Positions 27,793 through 38,649 of a DNA stretch of 53,157 nucleotides are shown one piece after another (the first letter of the stretch is position 1; each line of letters opens with the position of its first letter). A program made the translations under genes and the position numbers. Source of the DNA: Bacteroidota bacterium (lineage in GTDB: Bacteria > Bacteroidota > Bacteroidia > Flavobacteriales > Flavobacteriaceae); assembly GCA_024280145.1 (NCBI GenBank), contig JAJRQR010000090.1, forward strand, positions 1 to 53,157, in the 5' to 3' direction. The notes beneath the pieces were generated by a model, which ran no database searches, was not told where the DNA came from, and saw only the letters and a program-made list of their open reading frames with translations.

Positions 27793-29394
27793 ATGGTAAA
27801 CAAAAACCAAACTGCAAATATGATTTCATTAGAAAGTTATGGAATTAAAAATGCGAAAGTTAACTATCAACTTACTTCAAAAGAATTACACAACGAAACA
27901 ATATCAAAAGGACTAGGTAAAGTAGCCAATAGCGGTGCACTTGCTGTTGATACCGGAGAATTTACGGGTAGATCTCCAAAGGATCGTTTTATTGTAAAAG
28001 ATGAAGTTACTAAAGATAAAGTCTGGTGGGGCGATATTAATATCCCTTTTTCACCAGAAAAATTTGATGCTTTATATAATAAGGTAGTCAATTTTCTTTC
28101 AGAAAGAGAATTGTATGTAAGAGACAGCTTTGCTTGTGCAGATGAAAATTATAAGTTAAACATCCGCGTTATAAACGAGCAGCCTTGGATGAATATGTTT
28201 TCTTATAATATGTTTTTACGTCCATCGGAAGCGGAGTTGGAGAATTTTGATCCTGAATGGATCATCGTAAATGCGCCAAGTTTTATGGCAAATCCTGAAG
28301 AAGATGGAACACGTCAACACAATTTTGCGATTTTAAATTTTGAAAGAAAAATTGCCTTAATTGGTGGAACTGGTTATACCGGTGAAATTAAAAAAGGAAT
28401 TTTTTCAGCTTTAAATTTTATTCTTCCAGTTTTCAAGAACACGATGCCAATGCACTGTTCGGCTAATGTTGGAGAGAATGGAGAAACTGCAATATTCTTT
28501 GGTTTATCTGGAACAGGAAAAACAACACTTTCTGCAGATCCAAAAAGAAAACTAATTGGAGACGATGAGCATGGTTGGACATCTGAAAATTCCATTTTTA
28601 ATTTTGAAGGTGGATGTTATGCAAAAGTAATTGACCTTTCAGCTGAAAAAGAACCCGACATTTATAAAGCCATTAAACCAGGAGCAATTTTGGAAAATGT
28701 TATTATGGATGAAAATGGGGAAGTAGATTTTGAAGATGTTTCTATCACTCAAAACACAAGAGTTAGTTACCCTATTTATCATATTGATAATATTCAAGTG
28801 CCTTCTATTGGAAAAAACCCTAAAAATATTTTCTTTCTAACAGCTGATGCTTTTGGAGTTTTACCTCCAATTTCTAAGTTAACACCTGGGCAAGCTGCGT
28901 ATCATTTTATTAGTGGTTACACAGCAAAAGTTGCAGGAACAGAAGCAGGAATTAACGAGCCTTTACCAAGTTTTTCAGCTTGTTTTGGTGCACCGTTTAT
29001 GCCGCTTCATCCTACAAAATATGCAGAGATGTTAAGCAAGAAAATGAAAGATGCCAATGTAAATGTATGGTTGATAAACACAGGTTGGACAGGAGGTCCT
29101 TATGGAGTAGGAAGTAGAATGAAATTAAAGTACACTAGAGCTATGATTACAGCAGCTTTGGAAGGAAAATTAAATGATGTTGAGTACAAACAACATGTGA
29201 TTTTCGGACTTAATATTCCTCAAACTTGTGAAGATGTTCCTTCGGAAGTATTGAATCCTAGAAGCACATGGGACAATAAAGAAGCCTATGATAAAAAAGC
29301 ATTAGAGTTGGCAACCTCTTTTAAAAAGAACTTTAAGAAATTCGAAGATAATGCAAATGAAGAAATTTTAGCAGGAGCTCCAATAGCGGGTTAA
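27793..29394 (+). CDS. pckA: Phosphoenolpyruvate carboxykinase (ATP)
   Basis: DTGEFTGRSPKDRFIV, GLSGTGKTTLSADPKRKLIGDDEHGW. Confidence 0.98.
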   Translation: MVNKNQTANMISLESYGIKNAKVNYQLTSKELHNETISKGLGKVANSGALAVDTGEFTGRSPKDRFIVKDEVTKDKVWWGDINIPFSPEKFDALYNKVVNFLSERELYVRDSFACADENYKLNIRVINEQPWMNMFSYNMFLRPSEAELENFDPEWIIVNAPSFMANPEEDGTRQHNFAILNFERKIALIGGTGYTGEIKKGIFSALNFILPVFKNTMPMHCSANVGENGETAIFFGLSGTGKTTLSADPKRKLIGDDEHGWTSENSIFNFEGGCYAKVIDLSAEKEPDIYKAIKPGAILENVIMDENGEVDFEDVSITQNTRVSYPIYHIDNIQVPSIGKNPKNIFFLTADAFGVLPPISKLTPGQAAYHFISGYTAKVAGTEAGINEPLPSFSACFGAPFMPLHPTKYAEMLSKKMKDANVNVWLINTGWTGGPYGVGSRMKLKYTRAMITAALEGKLNDVEYKQHVIFGLNIPQTCEDVPSEVLNPRSTWDNKEAYDKKALELATSFKKNFKKFEDNANEEILAGAPIAG

Positions 29395-29412
29395 TTGTTA
29401 AAAAAATATATT

Positions 29413-29453
29413 TAAAAAGCGTCTGTTTTAATTTTAAAACAAACGCTTTTTTA
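29413..29453 (+). terminator. Intrinsic terminator after pckA
   Basis: aaaaagcgtctgttttaa / ttaaaacaaacgctttttt. Confidence 0.75.
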
Positions 29454-29526
29454 TTTACTTGAAACCAAAAAAAGCCCTAACCGAAATAATTTTGGTAAGG
29501 ACTTTTTTAATTTATATAATCAGAAA

Positions 29527-30276
29527 TTATTTCTTTTTATTTGCTTCTTTAATATATTTTTCCAAAGCCATTGTCATTGAAGGAGTTTCGGGTGTTGGTG
29601 CTTGAATATCAACACGTAATCCTTGTTCGGCAGCAGCTTTTACAGTAGTATTTCCAAAAACTGCAATCCGAGTATCATTCTGCTCGAAATTTGGAAAGTT
29701 TTCAAACAATGATTTAATTCCACTAGGACTAAAGAACACTAAAATGTCATAATAAACATCTCTTAAGTCAGAAAGGTCACTTACTACTGTTGTAAAAAAT
29801 GTTGCTTCTTTCCAAGAAACACCTAACTCATTCATTAATTTTGGAACTTCAGGTTTTAGTTTATCCGAAGATGGTAATAAAAAAGTTTCTGTTTTGTACT
29901 TTTTAATAGTAGGAGTTAGCTCATAAAAAGTTCTTTTGCCCACATAAATCTTACGTTTTCTGTACACTACATATTTTTGTAAATAGTAAGCAACTGCTTC
30001 ACTCTGGCAAAAATATTTCATTGAATCAGGCACTTTAAAACGCATTTCTTCAGCAATTCTAAAGTAATGATCTACGGCATTTCTACTGGTTAATATAACA
30101 GCTGTAAATTTGGATAAATCTACTCTTTGAGCACGAACTTCTTTACTTGATACTCCTTCAACATGAATAAAACATCTGAAATCAATTTTAACTTTTTGTC
30201 TATCAATCAAATCGAAGTAAGGAGAATTTTCCACCGTAGGCTCTGGCTGAGACACCAAAATAGTTTTCACTTTCAT
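29527..30276 (-). CDS. hemD: Uroporphyrinogen-III synthase family protein
   Basis: MKVKTILVSQPEPTVENSPYFDLIDRQKVKIDF; LVFFSPSGIKSLFENF; track start 30357 extends into the neighbour. Confidence 0.85.
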   Translation of the reverse strand: MKVKTILVSQPEPTVENSPYFDLIDRQKVKIDFRCFIHVEGVSSKEVRAQRVDLSKFTAVILTSRNAVDHYFRIAEEMRFKVPDSMKYFCQSEAVAYYLQKYVVYRKRKIYVGKRTFYELTPTIKKYKTETFLLPSSDKLKPEVPKLMNELGVSWKEATFFTTVVSDLSDLRDVYYDILVFFSPSGIKSLFENFPNFEQNDTRIAVFGNTTVKAAAEQGLRVDIQAPTPETPSMTMALEKYIKEANKKK

Positions 30277-30308
30277 ACAAGACAGTTTTTTAAATTTATT
30301 AGCCTTAT

Positions 30309-30947
30309 TTACAAAGCTTTGTAAAGCAATAAATAGGGCGAAATTTCGAGTGTGCAAAGATACAATAAAAAATAGAAGAAATTACCATTAATAATACTTC
30401 TGTAATTTTTGTAACTGAAAAACAGAAGAGTAACATTAAACAATACAATAAAGCCAGTAAAAACAAGTAATGTTGTTAGGTTTGGTTTTATTGAAAAATA
30501 AAAAACCATGTTTGAAATTAATAATATAATTGCTAAAAAATTTCTATAGGTGAGCTTTTCATAAACATATTTGTTAATAATACCTTCAACAGAAAATATA
30601 CTACCAATAATTTTTTCTAGGCTCGCTTTTATAATTATAAACATAAACACTCCTAAGAGAATTCTGATAAAAAACATCGAATCTTCTTCTGCTTCTAAAG
30701 AAAAAAAAAGATTAATAAATAATGAAATTGATAAAACCTGTATTACAAAAAGAAATAAACTAAAAGGATGTGTAATTTCTTCTAACTTTCCTTTTGCTAA
30801 AAAATAATTTTTGGAAAATAAAATTCGAATAAAATCTTCAAACCGTTTAGCGTATCTTACTTTTGTAAAAGCCAGTAATACAATACATCCCACGATAATG
30901 AGTGTTATCCAATCCAATGATTCTGTTGACCTTTCAACGTATTGCAT
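30309..30947 (-). CDS. DUF4271 membrane protein
   Basis: Multi-TM protein next to hemD; LLYLCTLEISPYLLLYK. Confidence 0.85.
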   Translation of the reverse strand: MQYVERSTESLDWITLIIVGCIVLLAFTKVRYAKRFEDFIRILFSKNYFLAKGKLEEITHPFSLFLFVIQVLSISLFINLFFSLEAEEDSMFFIRILLGVFMFIIIKASLEKIIGSIFSVEGIINKYVYEKLTYRNFLAIILLISNMVFYFSIKPNLTTLLVFTGFIVLFNVTLLFFSYKNYRSIINGNFFYFLLYLCTLEISPYLLLYKAL

Positions 30948-31128
30948 TTGTTTGTTTTAATGGGTTAAAGGTAGGGTAAATATGGATTAAAAATCAAATC
31001 ATTTACAATTTCATTCACATATTATTAAAAAAGGAATTCAGACCTTTGGCTTTTAAATTAAGTTAGATTGTCCTTCTTGTTTATAAAAGAATAAATCGAA
31101 AAAAAGTACATTTGTAAAAAACCAAAAT

Positions 31129-31860
31129 ATGTCTAATGCCTTAGTGGTTATTCCTACTTATAATGAAATTGAAAATATTGAACAAGTTCTTCGTCATGTG
31201 TTTTCTCTTTCAAAAAAAATGGATGTATTGGTGGTAGATGATAACTCACCTGACGGGATATCAAGAGAAGTTGAGGATTTAATGAAAGAGTTTGATGGTC
31301 AGTTGTTTTTAGAAAAAAGAAAAGGGAAATTAGGATTAGGAACCGCTTATATTCACGGGTTTAAATGGGCTTTACAAAGAGATTATAAATTTATTTTTGA
31401 AATGGATGCCGATTTTTCTCATAATCCAAATGATTTACTAAAATTACTAGAAGTTTGTGAATCTGAAGGAGCTGATGTATCAATTGGTTCTCGCTATAAA
31501 ACAGGAGTAAATGTTGTAAATTGGCCAATGAGTAGGGTATTGCTTTCTTGGTTAGCATCAAAATATGTACAGTTTATTACCAGCATGAATATCAGTGATA
31601 CTACAGCGGGTTTTGTGTGTTATAAACGAGAAGTTTTAGAAAAAATTAATCTTGATAAGATTCAATTTGTGGGTTATGCATTTCAGATTGAAATGAAATT
31701 TAAAGCACATTTACATAAATTTAATATCGTTGAAATCCCTGTTATTTTTACAGATAGAACCAAAGGAGAATCAAAAATGAGCGGTGGAATTATTTCGGAA
31801 GCAATTTTTGGAGTAATTTCCATGAAGTTTAAAAGTATGTTTACTAAATATGAAATTTGA
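31129..31860 (+). CDS. Polyprenol monophosphomannose synthase-like glycosyltransferase
   Basis: ALVVIPTYNEIENIEQVL, VVDDNSPDGISREVEDL, FEMDADFSHNPNDL. Confidence 0.95.
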   Translation: MSNALVVIPTYNEIENIEQVLRHVFSLSKKMDVLVVDDNSPDGISREVEDLMKEFDGQLFLEKRKGKLGLGTAYIHGFKWALQRDYKFIFEMDADFSHNPNDLLKLLEVCESEGADVSIGSRYKTGVNVVNWPMSRVLLSWLASKYVQFITSMNISDTTAGFVCYKREVLEKINLDKIQFVGYAFQIEMKFKAHLHKFNIVEIPVIFTDRTKGESKMSGGIISEAIFGVISMKFKSMFTKYEI

Positions 31861-33203
31861 TGAATAAAATTTTAATAAAAAATGTTCAAATTGTAAATGA
31901 AAACAAGATTATAAAAGGAGATGTTTTTATTGAAGGCGACCGAATTATTGAAATTGGAGAAAGTATTAGTGCGAAATCTTCTGATACTAAAATAATTGAA
32001 GCCAATGGGAAATATTTATTGCCTGGATTAATAGACGATCAAGTGCATTTTAGAGAACCAGGACTTACACATAAAGCAACTATCGAAACCGAATCTAAAG
32101 CAGCAGTTGCAGGTGGAATTACTTCGTTTATCGAAATGCCAAATACTGTTCCGCAGGCAACTACTATTGAAAAGCTGGAGGATAAATTCACTATTGCTTC
32201 AGAAACCTCTTGGGCAAATTATAGTTTTATGTTTGGCGGAACCAACGATAATTTAGAAGAGATTTTAAAAGTAGATGCAAATAAAGTTGCAGGATTAAAA
32301 TTGTTTTTAGGGTCATCAACCGGAAATATGTTGGTGGATAACCCAGATGTTTTAGAAGAAATATTCAGTAAAACCGACTTGTTAATTTCGGTGCATTGTG
32401 AAGATGAAAAAACCATCCAAGATAATTTATCCAAATATTTAGAAGAGTACGGAGACGACATTCCTATAGAGATGCATCCAAAAATTAGAAGTGCGGAGGC
32501 TTGTTATTTATCTTCTTCAAAAGCAATTGAATTGGGTAAAAAAACAGGAGCAAGATTGCATGTTTTCCATTTGTCGACCGAAATTGAAACACATTTATTC
32601 AACAATAAAATTCCGCTTTCAGAAAAGAGAATAACTGCAGAAGTTTGTGTTCATCACCTTTGGTTTACTGAAGAAGATTATAAAACAAAAGGCACAAAAA
32701 TTAAATGGAATCCAGCCGTAAAGAGTCAAAAAGACAAAGACGGATTATGGAAAGCTTTGTTAAATGATAAAATTGATGTTCTTGCTACAGACCATGCGCC
32801 CCATACTTTAGACGAAAAAAACAATGTGTACACCAAAGCTCCTTCCGGAGGACCCTTGGTACAACACGCTTTGGTTGCTTTGTTAGAAATGTATCATAAA
32901 GGAGTGATTTCTTTAGAGAAAATTGTAGAGAAATCGGCTCATAATCCAGCAATATTATTTCAAATAAAAGACAGAGGTTATATAAAAGAAGGGTATAAAG
33001 CAGATTTAGTATTGGTAGATTTAATGAATCCTTGGACAGTAAATAAAGAAAATATTTTATACAAATGTGGGTGGTCTCCATTTGAAGGAACTACCTTTAA
33101 ATCTAGAATTACTCATACGTTTGTCAATGGAATTTTAACTTATGAAAATTTCAAATTTCCAAAGAGAAGTAAAGGAGAACGATTAACTTTTAATAGAGGA
33201 TAA
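31860..33203 (+). CDS. Dihydroorotase
   Basis: GLIDDQVHFREPGLTHKATIETESKAAVAGGITSFIEMPNTVP; DVLATDHAPHTLDEK. Confidence 0.95.
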   Translation: MNKILIKNVQIVNENKIIKGDVFIEGDRIIEIGESISAKSSDTKIIEANGKYLLPGLIDDQVHFREPGLTHKATIETESKAAVAGGITSFIEMPNTVPQATTIEKLEDKFTIASETSWANYSFMFGGTNDNLEEILKVDANKVAGLKLFLGSSTGNMLVDNPDVLEEIFSKTDLLISVHCEDEKTIQDNLSKYLEEYGDDIPIEMHPKIRSAEACYLSSSKAIELGKKTGARLHVFHLSTEIETHLFNNKIPLSEKRITAEVCVHHLWFTEEDYKTKGTKIKWNPAVKSQKDKDGLWKALLNDKIDVLATDHAPHTLDEKNNVYTKAPSGGPLVQHALVALLEMYHKGVISLEKIVEKSAHNPAILFQIKDRGYIKEGYKADLVLVDLMNPWTVNKENILYKCGWSPFEGTTFKSRITHTFVNGILTYENFKFPKRSKGERLTFNRG

Positions 33204-33703
33204 TGATAGAAGGCAGAAAGTTAAAGATGAAAGAAGTAAGACTAAAGACTAAAGACTATAAACTAAAGCCTGTAGTAAATATCTTAAGTTTAGCTTTAGT
33301 GCTATTTTTATCTTCTTGCCAAGATGTAAAAAAACCAGAACGACCAGAAAACTTGATTTCAAAAGAAAAAATGGTTGATATCTTAACCGATGTTTACATT
33401 ACTAATGCTGCCCGAAATATAAATAATAAATTGATTAAAAAAACGGGTGTAAAACTTGACTCTTTAGTGTATTCTAAATTTGAAATAGATAGTCTTCAAT
33501 TTGTAGAAAGCAATGCGTTTTATTGTTCAGATTTAGAAACTTATAGAAGTTTGTTAAGTCAAGTCCAAGACCGAATGTTGGAAATGCAAACCGAAAAGGA
33601 TAGTATTTATGCAATTGCAAAAAAGAAAGATTCTATTGCTAAAAAAGCAAAAAAAATCCCGAAGGTAAATACTACTATAATAATACCAACAGAAAATGAT
33701 TAA
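33203..33703 (+). CDS. DUF4296 lipoprotein
   Basis: Lipobox LFLSSC; MVDILTDVYITNAAR; start may be 33227. Confidence 0.85.
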   Translation: MIEGRKLKMKEVRLKTKDYKLKPVVNILSLALVLFLSSCQDVKKPERPENLISKEKMVDILTDVYITNAARNINNKLIKKTGVKLDSLVYSKFEIDSLQFVESNAFYCSDLETYRSLLSQVQDRMLEMQTEKDSIYAIAKKKDSIAKKAKKIPKVNTTIIIPTEND

Positions 33704-34713
33704 TGTTTGTAATCTCTTTGAAAATTTCGAGCTATTCTCAAAATTGAATTTTGAGAAGAAGTGTATTTAAAATCAATAGCTTTTTCAATTTTTGAAGCAT
33801 CGTAAAACGATTCGTTATACAATGATCTAACAGTTGCCTTTAATAATTTTCGCTTGGTTCTAAATAGCTTGTTTGAAAACCAATCTACGCTTGCAAATGC
33901 CATCATCATTCCTTTTGATATTGATTTTTTAGGTGCTTGTTTACCTAAACCATCAGCGATTTCAGTTAAAAACTCTCGGTAGCTAATGTTTTCTCCAACC
34001 AGAATAAAATTCTTGTTTTTAATATTGCTTTTTAATAATAAAATCATTGCTTTGGTAACATCTTGTACATCTACAATTCCTACTCCACCTGTGGTATAAT
34101 ATTTTACTCCTTTATTTACAGTTCTAAAAATACCACCACTTGCAGAACTCCAAATACCTTCGCCAATAATAACACCAGGATGTACAATTACCGCATCCAA
34201 TCCTTCTTGGGTACCTCGCCAAACTTCCATTTCGGCTTCGTGTTTGGTAATGGAATACACACTGTTTTTATCTTCGGGATTAAATTCAACTTCCTCATTA
34301 ATTAATGCTCCTTTATTTGATTTTCCTAAAGTAGCTATCGAACTGATGTAACATAGTTTTGTTACTCCTTCCGCTAAGCTAAAATTTACAATATTGGCAG
34401 TGCCTTCCACATTTACCTTTTTTAAAATGGGCAAATGTCTTGGATTAAAACTGATGTAGGAAGCACAGTGATAAATATAATCGACATCTTTAAAAGCATT
34501 GGTTAAGGAAGGAACATCGGTGATATCTGCTTCCATCCATTCAATTAAATTAAAGAGTTTTTCTGGCTCGTTGGTATAATAAGAAAAGACATTCTTTACG
34601 GCATCTAAATCACTAGATTTTCGATGTATGGCACGAACTTTATCGCCGCCATTTACTAAGGCATATAATAAATGTGCTCCTACTAATCCAGTTCCTCCTG
34701 TTACTAATATCAT
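33700..34713 (-). CDS. NAD-dependent epimerase/dehydratase
   Basis: MILVTGGTGLVGAHLLYALVNGG; YSITKHEAE. Confidence 0.95.
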   Translation of the reverse strand: MILVTGGTGLVGAHLLYALVNGGDKVRAIHRKSSDLDAVKNVFSYYTNEPEKLFNLIEWMEADITDVPSLTNAFKDVDYIYHCASYISFNPRHLPILKKVNVEGTANIVNFSLAEGVTKLCYISSIATLGKSNKGALINEEVEFNPEDKNSVYSITKHEAEMEVWRGTQEGLDAVIVHPGVIIGEGIWSSASGGIFRTVNKGVKYYTTGGVGIVDVQDVTKAMILLLKSNIKNKNFILVGENISYREFLTEIADGLGKQAPKKSISKGMMMAFASVDWFSNKLFRTKRKLLKATVRSLYNESFYDASKIEKAIDFKYTSSQNSILRIARNFQRDYKH

Positions 34714-34789
34714 AATAGCAATGTAATGTTTTTTACATTAATGTTTTATCTTAAATTATAGAAATATATCTTTGCCAAAAACTAATAAA

Positions 34790-36085
34790 ATGGTACTAAA
34801 GAATTTTGTCGAAGAGTTACAATGGCGAGGAATGATTCACGATGTAATGCCCGACACCGAGCAGCATTTAATGGAGCAAATGCGAGCTGCTTATGTGGGT
34901 TTTGATCCAACGGCAGATTCACTGCATATTGGAAATTTAGTCCCCATTATGTTATTGGCACATTATCAGCGTAGCGGTCATAAACCTATCGCTTTGGTGG
35001 GTGGAGCTACAGGAATGATTGGTGATCCTTCAGGGAAGTCTAACGAACGTAATTTGTTAGATGAAAAAACCTTACGTCATAACCAAGAATGTGTAAAAAA
35101 TCAATTAGCACAATTTTTAGATTTTACTTCTAGTGCTACAAATGAAGCAGTGATGGTGAATAATTACGATTGGATGAAGGAATTTAGTTTTCTGGAATTT
35201 ATTCGTGATATAGGAAAACACATTACCGTAAATTATATGATGGCGAAAGATTCGGTAAAGTCAAGATTAACAGGTGATGGGGAAGGGATGTCTTTTACAG
35301 AATTTACCTACCAAATGGTACAAGGCTACGATTTTCTTCATTTATACAGAGAATATAATTGCACCTTAGAAATGGGCGGAAGCGACCAGTGGGGAAACAT
35401 TACTACTGGTACAGAACTAGTACGTCGTATAGGAAAAGGGAAAGGTTATGCACTTACTTGCCCATTAATTACTAAAAGTGATGGAAGTAAATTTGGAAAG
35501 AGTGAAGGAGGAAATATTTGGTTAAGTGCAGAAAGAACTTCTCCCTACAAATTCTACCAATATTGGATGAACACTAGCGATGAAGATGCCGAAAAATATA
35601 TTAAAATATTTACTTTTTTAGATAAAGAAACTATTGAAGCTTTGGTTGAAACACATAAAGAAGCACCACACCAACGATTATTACAAAAGCGTTTAGCGGA
35701 AGAAGTTACGGTAACCGTTCACGATAAAGATGCGTTGGAAAAAGCGATAAAAGCATCGAATATGTTGTTTGGGAAATCGACTTCTGAAGATTTAAAAAGT
35801 TTGGATTCTGAAACTTTTTTAGCAGTTTTTGAAGGTGTTCCGCAAGCAGAAGTTGCCATGTCTGAAATAGAAAACGGATTGGACATCATAGGTGCTATGG
35901 CAGAAAAAACAGGCTTTTTAAAGTCGAATGGAGAGGCGAGAAGAGCTTTAAAAGAAAACGCTATTTCGGTAAACAAAGAAAAGGTAAAAGAAGGGTATTC
36001 GGTTTCCAAATCTGATTTAATTAACAACCAGTTTGTGTTATTACAAAGAGGCAAGAAGAGTTACTTTATTTTAAAAGTAGTTTAA
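34790..36085 (+). CDS. tyrS: Tyrosyl-tRNA synthetase
   Basis: [35 protein letters not shown] at 34790 preferred over TTG at 34772. Confidence 0.97.
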   Translation: MVLKNFVEELQWRGMIHDVMPDTEQHLMEQMRAAYVGFDPTADSLHIGNLVPIMLLAHYQRSGHKPIALVGGATGMIGDPSGKSNERNLLDEKTLRHNQECVKNQLAQFLDFTSSATNEAVMVNNYDWMKEFSFLEFIRDIGKHITVNYMMAKDSVKSRLTGDGEGMSFTEFTYQMVQGYDFLHLYREYNCTLEMGGSDQWGNITTGTELVRRIGKGKGYALTCPLITKSDGSKFGKSEGGNIWLSAERTSPYKFYQYWMNTSDEDAEKYIKIFTFLDKETIEALVETHKEAPHQRLLQKRLAEEVTVTVHDKDALEKAIKASNMLFGKSTSEDLKSLDSETFLAVFEGVPQAEVAMSEIENGLDIIGAMAEKTGFLKSNGEARRALKENAISVNKEKVKEGYSVSKSDLINNQFVLLQRGKKSYFILKVV

Positions 36086-36675
36086 TTAAACTTCTTAGCA
36101 ATTTCTCCAATTGTATAAAAAATGGTTTCATAAAACAAAGACATTGCTTTTGGAACAAATGAGTTAAACTCAGATGTTTTGGTTGGCGAAGGTTTGCAAT
36201 CCATTTTGTAATAATTGGCAAAAGTCATGGCTCGTGTCATATGAAAAGGATCGGAAACTATCAAGGCAGATTTTAAGCTTAAGGAATCCATTATTTGTTT
36301 CGCTTCCTTGAAATTTCCGTACGTAGATTTAGATTTTTCTTCTATAATAATTACAGAATCTGGAATACCTTTAGAAATAGCGTACTCTTTAGCTACGGAG
36401 CTTTCCGTTTGATTTTGCCCCTTTCCCAAACCTCCAGTAAACAAAAGTTTTTTTGCGACCCCTTTGTTGTATAGGTAAATGCCGTGATTGATACGCTCTT
36501 TGAAAACTGAGGAAGGTTTCCCGTTTTCAATAGCGGTTCCAAGGACAATAATTACATCGCTTTGTTCTTCGGAATATTCAGAAGAGAAACTATAAATTTT
36601 ATAAGCATTAATCGCAAAATAACTCCAAAAAAGAATTCCGATTATTATTAAAACTCTTTCAAAAGAAACTTTCAT
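36082..36675 (-). CDS. YdcF/SanA-family (DUF218) protein
   Basis: [43 protein letters not shown]. Confidence 0.92.
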   Translation of the reverse strand: MKVSFERVLIIIGILFWSYFAINAYKIYSFSSEYSEEQSDVIIVLGTAIENGKPSSVFKERINHGIYLYNKGVAKKLLFTGGLGKGQNQTESSVAKEYAISKGIPDSVIIIEEKSKSTYGNFKEAKQIMDSLSLKSALIVSDPFHMTRAMTFANYYKMDCKPSPTKTSEFNSFVPKAMSLFYETIFYTIGEIAKKFN

Positions 36676-36697
36676 ACTATTAATTGGGAGCTATCTT

Positions 36698-37417
36698 TTA
36701 GTTGTTGTTTTTAATAAACCTTTTTGTAAGTATTCGGTTTTGTTCATCCATCATATTAATAAAATAGATTCCTTCATTTAAGTTTTGAATATTAATAGTT
36801 GATACTTCAGAAGTAATAGATTTATCTGAATAAACCAATCTTCCACTTATATCGTAAATAGAAATATCAGTAATAATAACATCATCATTTTCTATGTTTA
36901 AAATAGTGGTTGCCGGATTGGGATAAATTGCGAATGTATTTTCATTAAAGTTTTCAGAAGATAACAATTCATTACCATAAATTGCTGTATCACCTAATTG
37001 ATTTGTTATAATTAATGTAATGCTAGAACCATCTTCGGTAATCGTATATGTAAAATCTCCTGGTGTGTTATTAGTCCAATAATCCTCAATATATAAGGTG
37101 TTAAAAATTTCATTTTCAGGATCTCCATAACAACCGCCAGTTAAATACACAAAAACAGGAATGTTAAAATTAGTTGTTCCGTTAAAAATAACATCGCCGC
37201 CACCAGCAGATTCTGTGCAAGCTACTGTTTCAATTGAAGGATTGACTTCAATAAAATCCAAAGCTACAAAGGGTATTTCATTATTTATAGGTGGGATATT
37301 ATCGTTGCCGTCAATAATTAAATTATGTAAAAACCATGTGTTGTTAAAAAGGCGAGTGTCTTGAGCAATACTATTAAAACTAGTTACTAATATTATAATG
37401 ATTAAAAGTTTTTTCAT
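36698..37417 (-). CDS. T9SS type A sorting domain protein
   Basis: Signal peptide; C-terminal FAIYPNPATTILNIEND...GIYFINM...RFIKNNN. Confidence 0.9.
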   Translation of the reverse strand: MKKLLIIIILVTSFNSIAQDTRLFNNTWFLHNLIIDGNDNIPPINNEIPFVALDFIEVNPSIETVACTESAGGGDVIFNGTTNFNIPVFVYLTGGCYGDPENEIFNTLYIEDYWTNNTPGDFTYTITEDGSSITLIITNQLGDTAIYGNELLSSENFNENTFAIYPNPATTILNIENDDVIITDISIYDISGRLVYSDKSITSEVSTINIQNLNEGIYFINMMDEQNRILTKRFIKNNN

Positions 37418-37549
37418 GTCAAATAAAATTTATAGGATTCTTAAATGTAAGAAAAAATCCTCAAATAAAAACAATGAATTGAGAAGTTTCATCATCTGAT
37501 TGATGTCAAAGATTTATTAACTCATTGTTTTGAAGCCTTATTTATTTAA

Positions 37550-37583
37550 AAAACCCCCAAATCAAAATATATGATTTGGGGAC
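37550..37583 (-). terminator. Intrinsic terminator, minus strand
   Basis: CCCCAAATCA / TGATTTGGGG with a T run on the minus strand. Confidence 0.7.
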
Positions 37584-37626
37584 AACTTCAAACTAACTAA
37601 CCAACTTAAATTGAAGATAATTTTTT

Positions 37627-38067
37627 CTAATTCGTAATATTTTTCCAGTTTGTATCTGCTTGTTTTTGTAATTTTTCTCCTCCTTCTTCATTCCATTTTT
37701 CTAAGGTATCTACTCCCCAATTATCATAAAACAAATATAGTTTGTTATCTATTATCTGAAATGACTTAGGATTAATGCCAATCTTCTCTCCCTTTACAGC
37801 AACAGCATAAGCGCAATAACCTCCATACTGTGGTATAAACATCTCAGGGTTTTCATTGAACGTTTTTAAGTTTTCAGCAGTTGAAAATTTGTATTTAGCT
37901 CCTTCAAATTCTGTGGTAAATTGGTCACTTCCTTTTAAAGCTACATTACTAAAATAAGCAACGACATCATACCCTTCAGCTATATAACCTTTTTTTAGGT
38001 TATAGTTTTCTTGGGAATGAAGGGAGTTAATTAATAGCAAAAAAACTAGGGCAAAAAATGGTTTCAT
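37627..38067 (-). CDS. YHS domain secreted protein
   Basis: GYIAEGYDVVAYFSNVALKGSDQFTTEFEGAKYKFSTAENLKTF. Confidence 0.9.
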   Translation of the reverse strand: MKPFFALVFLLLINSLHSQENYNLKKGYIAEGYDVVAYFSNVALKGSDQFTTEFEGAKYKFSTAENLKTFNENPEMFIPQYGGYCAYAVAVKGEKIGINPKSFQIIDNKLYLFYDNWGVDTLEKWNEEGGEKLQKQADTNWKNITN

Positions 38068-38127
38068 ATGTTTTTCTAAAATTACTAAATAATGAGTCGT
38101 TTAATTAATAGTTACTTACAATGTGTT

Positions 38128-38643
38128 TTATAAAAAATTAGTCACATCAGGATAAGGAATTAAAGAGCTAATTAAAAGAGCGATACTATCTTTTGAAATA
38201 ATAGTGATGCTAATAAGGATTGCAACCACCAATATCGCAACCGATACATTGTTGTTTTGTATTTCTTTAAATTCGTGAACTCCTGGAGTGAGGATTGAAA
38301 AAACAATAAAAACTGAAGCATTTATTATTACAGAAATTAAAAAACCTATAAGCAGATAAATTCCTGAATATTTGATAATATTTATGGTATCAACGGATTC
38401 TGTTTGCATTGTTGAAAGCCTTATGATATTGGTGATGGAAGGTAATATTTCACTTAATATAATCCCTATGGAAAGAATAATTCCAGAAGTAAAAATAGTG
38501 AATGCTAAATTGTTTCCACGTAAATCATGATCTCTAAAAAACAACCATTTCAGTATCTTATATGTAAATAAAATAATTAGAATTGAAATAATAATTGATA
38601 AGGTAATTTCAATAAGTGATAATGTAAAAAGTTTTGAATTCAT
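38128..38643 (-). CDS. DUF350-like membrane protein
   Basis: Four predicted TM segments with paired-helix organisation. Confidence 0.6.
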   Translation of the reverse strand: MNSKLFTLSLIEITLSIIISILIILFTYKILKWLFFRDHDLRGNNLAFTIFTSGIILSIGIILSEILPSITNIIRLSTMQTESVDTINIIKYSGIYLLIGFLISVIINASVFIVFSILTPGVHEFKEIQNNNVSVAILVVAILISITIISKDSIALLISSLIPYPDVTNFL

Positions 38644-38649
38644 ATTAGA

